NCBI GenBank assembly: GCA_030549775.1 | Contig: CM060175.1 | Coordinates: forward strand, 2,666,564 to 2,730,563 | Reading direction: 5' to 3' | Length of the DNA stretch: 64,000 bases | Origin: Tamarix chinensis | Lineage: Eukaryota > Streptophyta > Magnoliopsida > Caryophyllales > Tamaricaceae | In this document: positions 27,763 to 36,847 of the stretch, piece by piece | Numbering within the stretch: the first letter of the stretch is position 1 | Layout: every line of letters starts with the position of its first letter | Made by a program: the position numbers and the translations under genes | Notes under the pieces: generated by a model | Databases searched by the model: none | Seen by the model: the letters and a program-made list of their open reading frames with translations, nothing else | Told to the model about the DNA's origin: nothing

Positions 27763-30700
27763 TGCCATTTTATATGTATATATAGTTTCTTTATTCAGTT
27801 TTCTGATATAAATACAAAGTGATAATAAATATAAATGATTTGCTGTCTTTAGATTTTGAAGGGGCTAAGCGAGGGTTCAAAAGTTTTGAGAGTTGTGAGA
27901 GGTTGGAAAATTGGCAAATATGTGGTTGTTTTTACTATTTTATTACTTTTTCATCAAAATGTTTTGAAAATGACTTTGGACTTTCTGCCTGAGTTTTGGA
28001 TTGGAAACATGTTAGTGACTTAATTCACGGATCCAGCCGGAGCAGTGTCTAGCTTGTTTATCTTATTCTCAGAACCGTTTTTCTGATAATTGGTCTTGAG
28101 TCTCTTATTGCGCTTAGGACGCATCTGCTTAATACTTCTCTTTAATCCCATAGCTTAGGCTTGTTAGATTGATTAGGTTGGGTGGTGACAATGGTGGTTA
28201 TGTGGTGGCCTAGCCGGTCAACTGCATCAGAGAGAGGGAGAGGGGGTCAGGCATAAGGAGAGAGGGAAGCACGTGAGGGAAGGTTGAGAAATTAGTACCA
28301 TACAATGAAATATCAGTACCGCAATTGCGTATCAGCCACAATTTCTCGGTTTTTGGGTTAGTTGCGATGCGAAATTCGGCAAATGTGGCCGTTTCAGAAA
28401 ATCACATATTTATCGCCACGATATTGACGAAATTTTGGATATCGGCTGATATTTTACTGATATTGGCTGATATTTGTTGTGTAAAAGAATTAAAAAATTA
28501 TGCTGCGACAATCATGATATATAAAATATCATTCGCGATGCCTCGATACCGCGACACCACGACCATAACTACGGTTTTATTGCTTGATTAGTACTCTCAC
28601 TGATTCCCAACTTGATTATTATTGAGGTCACAACCTCTTATTTTTATGTTCTTACAAGATATGGGCTAAGCTTTATTAGGACAACTAATATCTATAAGCT
28701 ATACTAAATATTTGACTAAATAATTTCTGAATAATATCTAACTAACTATACCTAATATTTAAGAATGGCTAAATGTCTAAACATAATATTTCCCAGTCTC
28801 CAAATTTCCTAATTAAACAAACTTGCAGGAAAAGAAACTAAATGAGTTAATTAGTTTTAGCCTTTGAGACTCCCAGAAATAGCGGTGCTCTAACATGATC
28901 CTCCACTGAACATCAAGCTTGAAGGCAGAATATCTAGCTTAGAAGTCTGTTCCAGGCTCCCAGGAATAGAAGTACAGAAAGCCTAATGCACCGATCACAA
29001 GCGGGGCATCGGTGGCAACGACTGATCTTGCAACTCTGCCATGAATGGAGCTCCTTGGGAGTCAAATCAATCCCGTCCCAGGAACAATGTATAGCACTAC
29101 CACCGACCTGACAACATCAATATCAGTCCCAACCTGTCTGCAAACACCTGAGGATAGTAACCAATCCTGCTGATTTATCAATACAGTGAGGCCTTACCAC
29201 GAGGTCATCTAAATTTGGAATGCTGATGCTGTCAGGTGGTTTGCATAACTGATAGAGCTATTGGTTCGAACTTGGGCAGGAATTGTTGAATAATTCTTGT
29301 ATGTGCTTCGTTTCGTTCGTTTGTTTTTTTTGGCTTGACTGAGTCTGTTGGTTGAGCTATTCTTTCGGGTAGTGGCTGAATGATAGGAGATCATGTAATC
29401 ATCGTTATAAATAATTAATGAAGAAAACATTCAAAAGTTGCAGATTTTGCAACACAAAAAAAAGACCCACGTGTTTTTTCCTCTCTGTATCCAACATTTG
29501 GTATCAGAGTGAGGTTGACGATCAAAAAGGGGCGATCATGAGTTTATCAGCAGGCAGGCAGTCAAGGACTCCTCCACGAGGTTGGATCTCCCCAGAGTCG
29601 GCTCCGCATCGTGGTCGAAGTCGTGAAAGACGTAATGCTGGTCGCACTGCAGTAATCGAACGTGTCGTCAAGGAAACTTCCGGTACCGTGTTCTACCCCA
29701 TGTTGACGCAGACAAATTACTAGGAGTGGTCTCTGGTAATGCGTGTCAATTTGCAAGCGCAAGGTTTGTGGACAACTATCGATCTCGGTGTGGCGGAATA
29801 TCGCGACGACAGGCTTGCACTATTAGCAATTCTCCGTGCCGTGCCTCTAGAAATGCACGCGATGCTGGCCGTGAAGGAGTCAGCCCAAGAGGCGTGGGAG
29901 GCGGTGCGGATCATGCGTGTTGGTGTGGAGCATGTTCGAGAAGCGAATGCTCAGAAGCTTCGACAAGAGTTCGGCGAGATAAAATTCAGGGATGGAGAAT
30001 CTGTAGATGATTTTTCCATGCGAATCATGAATCTCGTAACGCACCTAAGGATACTTGGAGAGACTGTAACAGATGTTGCGGTGGTCAAGAAAATGTTGCA
30101 GGTTGTGCCGGATCGAATGCAGCAGGTAGCCATTTCCATTGAAACCCTGCTCGATCTGAACACGGTCTCAGTAGAGGAAGTGACGAGCCGTCTCCGTGCC
30201 GTCAAGGAGAGGTACAAGCTTGGCTCATCGAGTGAAGGTGGAGGCCAGAAGCTATACCTGACGGAGGAAGAGTGGGAGGCTCGTCGGAAGAAGCGTGATG
30301 AAGAAGGCCACCCTGGTCGGCGAAGCAAAAATAAAGGAAAGGGACGAGATAATGGGTCGAATGGCAACAGCTCAAACTCTTCGGGCCACAGCAAAGACAG
30401 TTCCAAGGACAAGTGCAGAAATTGTGGAAAATATGGACATTGGGCCAGGGATTGTAGGTCCAAGCCAAAGACACAAGAGCAAGCCCATGTGGCCCGTGAA
30501 GAGGAAGAAACTCTACTGTCGATGCAAGCAACTATGGAGTCCACTTCTTCCTCCACTTAGTCACCCAAACTAGTCAACCATGATGCCTTGCAAGCTGCAA
30601 TGCGCCCATCATCACGAATAGGGCAGCCACAGCTTCGCGGACCATCAACACGTGCAGAGCAGGAAGAGGAGGTCTTCTTGCAACTAGGACGAAAGGAGGA

Positions 30701-33700
30701 GACCAACACCGAAAAATGGGTCCTCGACACCGGAGCAACCAACCACATGACGGGTTCTCCGGATGTTTTCGCGGATTTGGATAAGACGGTACATGGAACG
30801 GTGCGATTTGGCGACAACTCCATCGCGCGAATTGAGGGCTGCGGCACGGTGTTATTCGCCTGCAAGACTGGCGAACATGGGCCCCTGTCTAGCGTTTACT
30901 TCATCCCAAGGCTAAGCACCAACATCATCAGCTTGGGACAACTAGAAGAAGCTGGGTATCAAGTGTTGATCGATGGAGGAGTGATGCAGATCCGCGAGCC
31001 TGATGGACGCTTACTGGCAAAAGTCAGGCGTGCACTAAACTGCTTGTATGTCCTCCACATAAGCATTGCACAACCGGTGTGTTTAGTGGCGCAGGGTGCG
31101 GAGAATGCTTGGAGATGGCATGCCAGGTTTGGTCACATGAACTTCTCGGCATTGAGAAAGATGGCGCGGGAGGAGATGGTGCGAGGGCTGCCAGAGATCG
31201 ATCAAGTGGATCAACTCTGTGATGGGTGCCTCGCAGGGAAGCAACGGAGGTCATCTTTTCCCGAGCACAGTGAGTACCAGGCTAATCATATCCTGGAGCT
31301 GGTGCACGGCGACATCTGTGGACCAATCTCACCCACAACACTGAGTGGTAAGAAATATTTCTTGCTTCTCGTTGACAATCACAGCCGTTTCATGTGGATA
31401 GATCTGCTGTCCTCTAAAGATCAAGCTGCGAGGGCCATTAAAAGGTTCCAAGCAACAGTGGAGGCTGAGTCCGGGCAGAAGCTGGGGACGCTGAGAATAG
31501 ATCGGGGAGGAGAATTCACCTCGGCGGAATTCAGCGAGTATTGTGCTGATTATGGCGTGCGACGACAGCTGACCGCACCATATTCTCCACAGTAGAATGG
31601 CGTGGTGGAGCGTCGGAATGCCATAGTGGTAGGGGCTGCCCGAAGCATGCTCAAAGCAAAAGGCCTACCTGGGTGGTTTTGGGGTGAGGCAATCACTACA
31701 GCTATATATGTGCTAAACCGCTCCGTAACAAAAAGCGTTGAGGGAATGACGCCCTACGAGGCTTGGTACCGGAAGAAGCCGGCAGTTCATCATCTAAGAA
31801 CCTTCGGATGTATTGTTCACGTCAAGATAACAAAGCCGCACCTTCAGAAGCTGGAGAACAGAAGTCGCCCGATGATCTTCGTCGGATATGAGCCAGGGTC
31901 AAAGGCGTATCGTGCCTAAGATCCTATTATGAAACGCGTCCATGTGACACGGGACGTTATTTTCGATGAGTCGGGCCAATGGCAGTGGAGCAACGAAGAA
32001 AAACCTGCTGAAGACGCCAATGGGCTGTTGTCGATGGATTTTACGACTGTGAATTGGCGCAGGAATACGGAGACAGCAAACCCAGCAGCGACACCATCAG
32101 TGTCAGCTGGGTCAGCAGCTCCTAATCCAACTACGAGCGATGAAGATACACCATCTCCGGTTACAGCATCAGGGGTTGAATTTGTGTCACCACCAGATGT
32201 GTAAGGGGATGAGTTGGATGCTGATTTTGATGGCGAGCCGCTACGATACCGCACATTGGACAACATCCTTGGCTTAGCACCAACAACAGGCTGTGCGGTG
32301 CGTGAGTTGGAGCGGGATGAGGTACATGTGATGACTGCGGAAGAACCTGCATCACTGACCGAAGCAGAAGGTCACCCATGTTGGCGAAAAGCAATGATGG
32401 AGGAGCTGCGGTCGATTGAAGAAAATCACACTTGGACACTCACTGATCTCCCTTAAGGTCGATAAGCAATCGGCCTCAAGTGGGTGTTTAAGGTGAAAAA
32501 GGATGAACATGGGGCGGTGACAAAGCACAAGGCGAGGCTCGTCGCAAAGGGATATGCACAGCGCCACGGGGTTGACTATGATGAGGTCTTTGCACCGGTG
32601 GCACGAATGGAGACAATACGTCTTCTTCTTGCATTGGCTGTGCATGAAGGATGGGAGGTCCACCATATGGACGTCAAGTCGGTGTTCTTGAACGGCAACC
32701 TTCAGGAGGAGGTCTATGTGGAACAGCCGCCGGGGTTTTTCATTACCGGTAGTGAGCACAAGGTACTCAAACTCCAAAAAGCATTGTATGGTTTACATTA
32801 GGCTCCGCATGCATGGAATCAAAAGCTGGACAAAAGCATGGCATCTCTCGGCTTCAAAAGGAGCCCATCAAATCATGCTATCTACAGTAGAGGGAATCAA
32901 AATAAGCGATTGGTGGTAGGCATGTATGCCGATGACTTGGTGATCACCGGCACCTACAGCGATGACATCAAGAGATTCAAGAAGGAAATGGCTGATATGT
33001 TCAGTATGAGTGATCTGGGTCTGCTGAGTTATTACCTCGGTATTGAGGTGAAACAACATACAGATGGTATCTCACTTAGTCAAAGAACATATGCAGCCAA
33101 GATTCTGGAAAAGAGTGGAATGGCAGGGTGCAATCCCTGTCGAGTGCCAATGGAGCCATGACTGAGACTCAACAAGGAGAGCACTACTCCACTGGTGGAC
33201 GTAACCTTGTACAGAAGCATTGTAGGATGTCTTAGGTATTTGGTACATACTCGTCCTGATCTTGTATTTTCAGTCGGCTATGTGAGCCGGTTCATGGAAG
33301 AGCCACATGAGGAGCATTTTGTAGCTGTGAAACACATCTTAAGATACATTGCTGGGACAAAGAGCTGGGGTTTGTTTTACGCAAGAAAGAAGGGTGTGAA
33401 ACCAATTTTGACAGGTTTCAGTGATAGTGATCTTGCTGGAGATGTGGATACTAGGAAGAGCACATCGGGGATGATTTTCTTCCTTGGGAACAGCCCAATC
33501 AGTTGGCAGTCTACAAAGCAGAAAGTGGTGGCATTATCAAGCTGTGAAGCAGAGTATATTGCTGCTGCAACTGCTGCTTGTCAGGCTGTATGGTTAGCTC
33601 GGTTACTGGCTGAGATTCTAGACTCAAAAGTAAAGAAGACGATTCTGCACGTGGACAACAAGTCCACCATTTCGCTGGTTAAGAATCCAGTCCATCACAA

Positions 33701-36700
33701 CCGGAGCAAACATATAGACATCAGATTTCATCTTATCCGGGAGTATGTAGAGAATGGCCAAATTGAGGTAAAGTTCATAAGGACCAATGAGCAATTAGGG
33801 GATATTCTTACCAAGCCTCTTTGCAAAATTAAGTTTGAAGAACTTTGTAACAAAATTGGTCTTCTCGAAATAAAGTAGTTTGGCACAACAAGACTTAGGA
33901 GGAGAAATGTTGAATAATTCTTGTATGTGCTTCGTTTCGTTTGTTTGTTTTTTTTTGGCTTGACTGAGTCTGTTGGTTGAGCTATTCTTTCGGGTAGTGG
34001 CTGAATGATAGGAGATCATGTAATCACCGTTATAAATAATTAATGAAGAAAACATTCAAAAGTTGCAGATTTTGCAACACAAAAAAAAGACCCACGTGTT
34101 TTTTCCTCTCTGTATCCAACAGGAATAACTTGGCTTGCCACAGAAGCTTATACAATGCATCTAGTCTGCATCTGGCAGCGCCAATGGGTCAGATGGGAGG
34201 GTCATGTTAGAAGGAGCCCCCAAAGTGCTCCTAAGGGTCAAGCTCTGACTCACTGTTGGTCTCGAAATCTGTGTGATCCTCTGAACTGGAGTTCAGGTCG
34301 TCATGTATTGGGATCTGGGTCACTTTGCTCTAGTGGCAATGACCCGACTTCAACTCTGGGAAAATAAGTGTTGCAGAAATCTGCTCTCTGTCAATCCTTC
34401 TATGTCTATTGTTTCTGTTCTGATTGCTGAAGAATCCTGCTCGCCAGATGTACTGATAATCAACACGGGTAGGTCTTGGCTACTTGCTTGGGCCTTTGAC
34501 TCAGAGGGGGACTGCTGATATGGGTGGCCAGGGTAGTAGTGACCCAACCAAAAAATACTCTTGGAACATGTATCACCGAACATGCTCATCAAAACCAACC
34601 AATGGCTCAGCTGGTTGTCCTTCCTTCACACTCGAGCTCAGGGGATCACTGGTACGGACAGGGACTTGTAAATGCCTCTTTTTAGCAGTTGAATGCCAAA
34701 TTCCCCTTTTTAGCTGACAGGGATGTGTAACGGAAAACCCTGTGTTGTCTGCGGGCCTTACCGGCTGCTGCTGGGGAGGCAGAGAAGGGCTTGGAGCGAA
34801 CGCTATCTGATGGCAGGGAACAGTGCTGTTAGGTGTTGGCCTAGGATGCTCACCTCAAAATCTCAGCGACTTCCAGACGGGCAGCGATTGTTTCGCACTC
34901 TGTGAATGGGTCTCAACAACAAAGCAGGCTGGCACTGGTGGTCTGACCAGAGAAAGGTGACTGCCTCTGGCCTGTGGAACATTGAAGCCAATAGCACAGA
35001 GGGCCAGGTAAGGCAGTTGAGCGTGATGGAAATTAATGAAGTAGGTTGTGAGGAGTGCTGCTGGTGGTCCAAGGCTCTGACAACCTTGGGGGTGGCTTGC
35101 TGGAGGTTGGGGGGTTCAGGGTGGTTAGTGGGCAGTGGTGAGACAGCAGGTGTTTGTTTGGTTGCTAGGGATGGTGGTGGAGAAATAAGAGTAAAGGGTT
35201 TTGTGTGTTTCGGGTCACCGGAGACTGAGAAGGTGTTGAGGCAATGGAAGGCTGGTGAGGGCAGGGCCAATGAGCATCAACAAAGGGTCAGTGAAGTGGC
35301 CAGAGCCATTGCTTTGATTGCCTTGAACAGTCTGGGGGTTGGTGTGCACAGAGGAGCAGTGGGGTGCTGGGATCATCGGGCTGAGCAACTAGGGAGACTT
35401 GCTGGCAGCGGCTGGTGCTGCACTGCCCATGATACTTTTGATCCTTGTGTGCTAAGTGTTCTGACCCATCTTCTAATACATTTAGTTATTTAGCAGTTCT
35501 TAAATACAAGGTATATTTAATTAGATATTATCAAGATAGTATCTAGACAAATATTTAGTATTGCCTTGTAGATATTAAGAAAATAATAACTAAATGGATT
35601 AATATTTAGTCTAATACTAAATATTTGATTAGATAATATCTAGCTAATTAAATATTTAAGAACTGCTAGATAACTAAAGATAATATTTCCTAAAATCCAA
35701 ATTTCCTAATTAAATGGACTTTCAGAAAAAGAAACAAAATAAACTAATTAGTTTTGGTCTTTGAGGCTCCCAGAAATAATCAATCTCTATCAAAACATTT
35801 CAGAAACGGGAAAACAACGGTTTTCCATGCTACCTTGGTTGTCACGCCTTTGGCTCCGAGTTATACTTCATATATCCACTAATCTACTGAGAAAGGAAAA
35901 AAAAAGGATGTTAGAATGATTGTTGATATAATGCTCTATAGATGGATTGCTGGAAGAGAGTGACGAGTCGCAATTGTTGATATTTCATTTATGATCCGAA
36001 TTCCTTGTTGCAGTTATGCAGGCAAGTGAACCTGTTGACCTATTGCTATTACCTGGTAATGATTCTGTATCATGCTCTCTTAATATCATCTACATATGTG
36101 AAGTTGTTACATCGACATATCAATTCATTCTTTTCATTTGTGATGCTTCTAGGACTTGCTTTTGACAAATCTGGAAGACGGTTGGGTCGTGGTGGAGGGT
36201 ATGTTCATACATCTTTTAGTCGATTACATCATTGACCATTTCCCTATCCACAGCCAGAACGAAATCTAAACCACAGATGCTATCCACACTACTACAAAGC
36301 GCCATATCGTTATGTTTGCTAAATTTTCCCCTGGATATTACTTGCGACCTTCCTAAAATAGGTAAAAGACAGATGAAAAGGAAACAAAGAACTTAAGATG
36401 TAAAATAAATATTATTCTGCATTCTTGTCCGTGGTTGCTTGTATGTTTTGATGCCGATTTCTAATTAAATGTGACTTTTTTTTTTCTTTTTTGGAATTAA
36501 TGTACTGTTATTAACAATTATTCAACAGTCTCGCTAATTACCTACTCCTGGGTAAAAATTTGCAGCTATTATGACACGTTCCTAAGTAATTACCAGAAAC
36601 TTGCCGATGAGAAAAACTGGAAGCAGCCTCTGCGTGGTAATTGTTATACTGCTCCCTTAACAAAATTATACCTTTGGAAGTGTTAGATTCATTGGCATAT

Positions 36701-36847
36701 CATTACTGTTCTGCAGTTGCTCTTTCTTATTCCCTTCAAATTTTGGATAATGATGTTATACCAATCACTCCTAATGATGTCTACATCGATGCCCTCGTTA
36801 CCCCAACTGGCGTGATCCCAATTAGTCCATCTGCATTGCATAGGTAG
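13512..36847 (+). CDS. 5-FCL: 5-formyltetrahydrofolate cyclo-ligase (5,10-methenyltetrahydrofolate synthetase), seven exons
   Basis: Exons join(13512..13773, 25483..25623, 26966..27130, 36014..36055, 36153..36198, 36566..36636, 36717..36847) give 858 nt, that is 285 residues plus TAG; all introns are GT..AG and phases agree. The family uses ATP to convert 5-formyl-THF to 5,10-methenyl-THF, recovering folate from a form that inhibits one-carbon enzymes. Seen in the protein: a basic helix [14 protein letters not shown] (about residues 63-76), the [12 protein letters not shown] block in exon 3, and the glycine-rich nucleotide-binding motif LGRGGGYYDTF (about 214-224) split between exons 5 and 6. 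The C-terminal [21 protein letters not shown] block is typical of plant members. The first 35 residues are rich in Arg, Ser and Pro and lack acids, which fits a mitochondrial presequence as known for the Arabidopsis enzyme. Met at 13512 is chosen because it adds this leader; Met33 (13608) is the alternative start. Length is close to the plant family. No disrupting change was seen, so the gene looks functional. Confidence 0.93.
14837..15199. mobile_element. Harbinger/Tourist-like MITE in 5-FCL intron 1
   Basis: The left end GGTATCATTTGGTA and the right end TACCAAACAAGGTC are imperfectly inverted, sharing the inner TTTGGTA. Both are flanked by TAA (14834-14836 and 15200-15202), the 3-bp TWA-type target duplication expected for this superfamily. 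It is 363 bp and non-coding. The terminal match is imperfect, so the call is moderate. Confidence 0.45.
15203..17950. other. Intron 1 sequence with recurring degenerate phrases
   Basis: Up to about 16.2 kb this is plain AT-rich intron. From 16800 to 17860 it is less AT-rich and repeats related phrases (acca...ggtaattaactt/tagttagct...ccta) at about 16830, 16985, 17345 and 17830, as if from an old tandem array or transposon ends. No gene was recognised. Confidence 0.35.
18243..18431 (-). pseudogene. copia RNase H C-terminal remnant
   Basis: The residues [20 protein letters not shown] match the conserved copia end that normally reads like FCKSxxQ(L/V)ADIxTKxLK. It is downstream, on the minus strand, of the RT/RNase H remnant at 18565-18954, in a different phase or past stops. 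Confidence 0.65.
18565..18954 (-). pseudogene. copia reverse transcriptase/RNase H junction remnant
   Basis: The segment [32 protein letters not shown] corresponds to the copia stretch after the YADD motif (TPxxxGxKL...YRxxVGSLRYLxxTRPDIAY). Later residues diverge and the frame ends early. Confidence 0.65.
19661..19931. mobile_element. hAT-like MITE with GGCTCG-rich interior
   Basis: The ends TAGGGTTGTAAA and TTTACAACCCTA are perfect 12-bp inverted repeats around 271 bp. The interior repeats ggctcg/ggcttg and agctcg words on both strands, giving strong self-complementarity. The flanking 8-mers ggtgcaac and gttgtagc share 5 of 8 bases, consistent with a decayed hAT target duplication. It is nested in the decayed copia element. 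Confidence 0.65.
20942..21274 (-). pseudogene. copia gag/protease junction remnant
   Basis: [18 protein letters not shown] aligns with the copia protease start (xWYLDSGASNHMTG); the catalytic Asp and the triad are replaced. Downstream [21 protein letters not shown] is less clear. It sits between the gag and RT remnants in the expected order. Confidence 0.55.
21655..21885 (-). pseudogene. copia gag remnant
   Basis: [45 protein letters not shown] resembles the UBN2-type gag domain of plant copia elements, which has an AWxxLxxxYxG...LxxLRxxFE pattern. It is the promoter-proximal part of the minus-strand remnant. Confidence 0.6.
22330..25482. other. Rest of intron 1: unassigned repeats and microsatellites
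   Basis: A (TA)n-(GATA)n microsatellite lies at 22741-22808. At 23308-23465 an imperfect tandem of ggctggtcgtgcaactttt/ggctggccgtgcaacttt occurs about 134 bp apart, which accounts for the minus frame at 23160-23624. A C14-C15 run lies at about 24612-24626 and a (GA)n run near 24970-24990. Alternating gcgcgtgcgcgc/acacac lies at about 25320. No further exon was recognised. Confidence 0.45.
22741..22808. repeat. (TA)n-(GATA)n microsatellite
   Basis: About five TA units are followed by about fourteen uninterrupted GATA units within 5-FCL intron 1. The perfect run suggests that it is young and variable in length. Confidence 0.9.
25483..25623 (+). CDS. 5-FCL: 5-FCL exon 2
   Basis: The acceptor ttgcag ends at 25482 and the donor gtactg starts at 25624. 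The 141-nt exon reads [19 protein letters not shown]... and contains the conserved CAYISC strand. It joins exon 1 in phase. It was found by splice sites and family similarity because it is too short to stand out as an open frame. Confidence 0.9.
25846..26020 (-). mobile_element. hAT-type MITE, partial copy 3 (intron 2)
   Basis: Read on the minus strand, the interior follows the MITE copies at 4142 and 28299. Shared words are tggttgcgattg, ataaattttatatatcatggttgttgc and taaatattggtaaatatttgatatatcagcaa. Only about half of the element is recognisable and no clean ends remain. Confidence 0.5.
26021..26965. other. Rest of intron 2
   Basis: AT-rich intron with no recognised repeat or RNA gene. 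The open frame that begins at 26815 is real coding sequence only from 26966. Confidence 0.5.
26966..27130 (+). CDS. 5-FCL: 5-FCL exon 3
   Basis: The acceptor ttgcag ends at 26965 and the donor gtattt starts at 27131. The 165 nt encode [16 protein letters not shown] and [15 protein letters not shown], the most recognisable plant 5-FCL segments. The open frame extends on both sides only by chance; the extension is hydrophobic intron sequence. Confidence 0.92.
27131..28290. other. Start of intron 3, unassigned
   Basis: T-rich intron sequence with an (AT)n run at about 27729-27750. A short frame at 27398-27604 has cysteines near its start ([14 protein letters not shown]) but no recognised family or flanking splice logic; it is treated as chance. 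Confidence 0.45.
28299..28586 (+). mobile_element. hAT-type MITE, copy 2, with intact target duplication
   Basis: The element of 288 bp starts CATACAATG and ends ATTGCTTG. Perfect 8-bp direct repeats ATTAGTAC flank it (28291-28298 and 28587-28594), which is the hAT hallmark. The interior is collinear with the copy at 4142-4418 over its full length. The right terminus has changed from GTATG to GCTTG. Confidence 0.8.
29284..29496 (+). repeat. 5' LTR of the young copia element (213 bp)
   Basis: It begins TGTTGAATAATTC and ends TGTATCCAACA. It contains a TATA-like ttataaataat near 29404-29414. It is almost identical to the 3' LTR. Confidence 0.93.
29538..33878 (+). pseudogene. copia gag-pol polyprotein, one frame with nine internal stops
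   Basis: The frame from ATG 29538 to the terminal TAG 33876-33878 is 1447 codons with no frameshift. Premature stops are TAG 29721, TAG 30558, TAG 31593, TAA 31917, TAA 32202, TAA 32454, TAA 32463, TAG 32799 and TGA 33159. Domains in order: gag with zinc knuckle [14 protein letters not shown] (about 30414-30455); protease DTGATNHM (about 30726); the integrase His-Cys region and catalytic core, with the stop at 31593 inside the usual QNG motif; reverse transcriptase with YADD at 32925-32936; and RNase H ending LGDILTKPL. At 31593 and 32799 the family normally has Gln, so a C-to-T change fits. The protein cannot be made in full without readthrough at many sites. Confidence 0.93.
33908..34121 (+). 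repeat. 3' LTR of the young copia element (214 bp)
   Basis: It matches the 5' LTR except for gtttgtt versus gttcgtt, one extra T, and caccgtt versus catcgtt. Confidence 0.93.
35482..35672. repeat. Imperfect palindrome in the old LTR
   Basis: The left arm tttagttatttagcagttct (35482 onward) pairs with agaactgctagataactaaa ending at about 35672. The arms continue inward with partial matches (taattagatattatc / gataatatctagctaatta). It is present in the right LTR copy only; the left copy has just the right-hand arm region. Confidence 0.6.
36014..36055 (+). CDS. 5-FCL: 5-FCL exon 4 (42 nt)
   Basis: A very short exon encodes [14 protein letters not shown] between acceptor ttgcag and donor gtaatg. 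It matches the family segment leading into PGLAFD. Intron 4 after it is only 97 nt. Confidence 0.85.
36153..36198 (+). CDS. 5-FCL: 5-FCL exon 5 (46 nt, glycine-rich motif)
   Basis: The acceptor ttctag ends at 36152 and the donor gtatgt starts at 36199. The exon encodes [15 protein letters not shown], the first part of the nucleotide-binding loop. Confidence 0.9.
36566..36636 (+). CDS. 5-FCL: 5-FCL exon 6 (71 nt)
   Basis: The acceptor ttgcag ends at 36565 and the donor gtaatt starts at 36637. The exon completes the GGGYYDTFL motif and continues through EKNWKQPLR. Joining to exon 5 restores the third Gly codon of the GGG. Confidence 0.9.
36717..36847 (+). CDS. 5-FCL: 5-FCL exon 7 and stop
   Basis: The acceptor ctgcag ends at 36716 and the frame ends at TAG 36845-36847. 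It encodes [21 protein letters not shown] and the C-terminal [11 protein letters not shown] block. Intron 6 before it is 80 nt. Confidence 0.91.

Larger units (their letters stand above)
29284..34121 (+). mobile_element. Young Ty1/copia retrotransposon, sense-oriented in 5-FCL intron 3
   Basis: This 4838-bp element has LTRs at 29284-29496 and 33908-34121, both TGTTG...CAACA. Perfect GGAAT target duplications flank it (29279-29283 and 34122-34126). A primer site TGGTATCAGAG lies at 29499-29509 and a polypurine tract aggaggagaaa at 33897-33907. The LTRs differ by two substitutions and one T in a T-run, so the insertion is recent. It lies in the transcription direction of the host gene, so its own poly(A) signal could shorten host transcripts. 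Gag-pol has nine premature stops. Confidence 0.95.
28601..35792 (-). mobile_element. Old non-autonomous LTR element, split by the young copia insertion
   Basis: Two diverged direct repeats flank the insertion: about 28601-28895 and about 35439-35792. They share collinear blocks such as aatatttcc(c/t)...ccaaatttcctaattaaa, attagtttt and ctcccagaaat. On the minus strand the right copy starts TGATAGAG and the left TGTTAGAG. A purine-rich agtggaggatca precedes the left copy, as a polypurine tract would. Next to the right copy, agtatcatgggc is a poor match to a tRNA-Met primer site. The internal part (28896-29278 plus 34127-35438, about 1.7 kb) has no recognised gag or pol. No target duplication was found and boundaries are estimates. 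Confidence 0.5.

Noticed and set aside
34863..35493. 195-aa plus frame and 135-aa minus frame inside the old LTR element
   Set aside because: The two overlap on opposite strands, neither has a recognised domain, and the region is the interior of a non-autonomous element.
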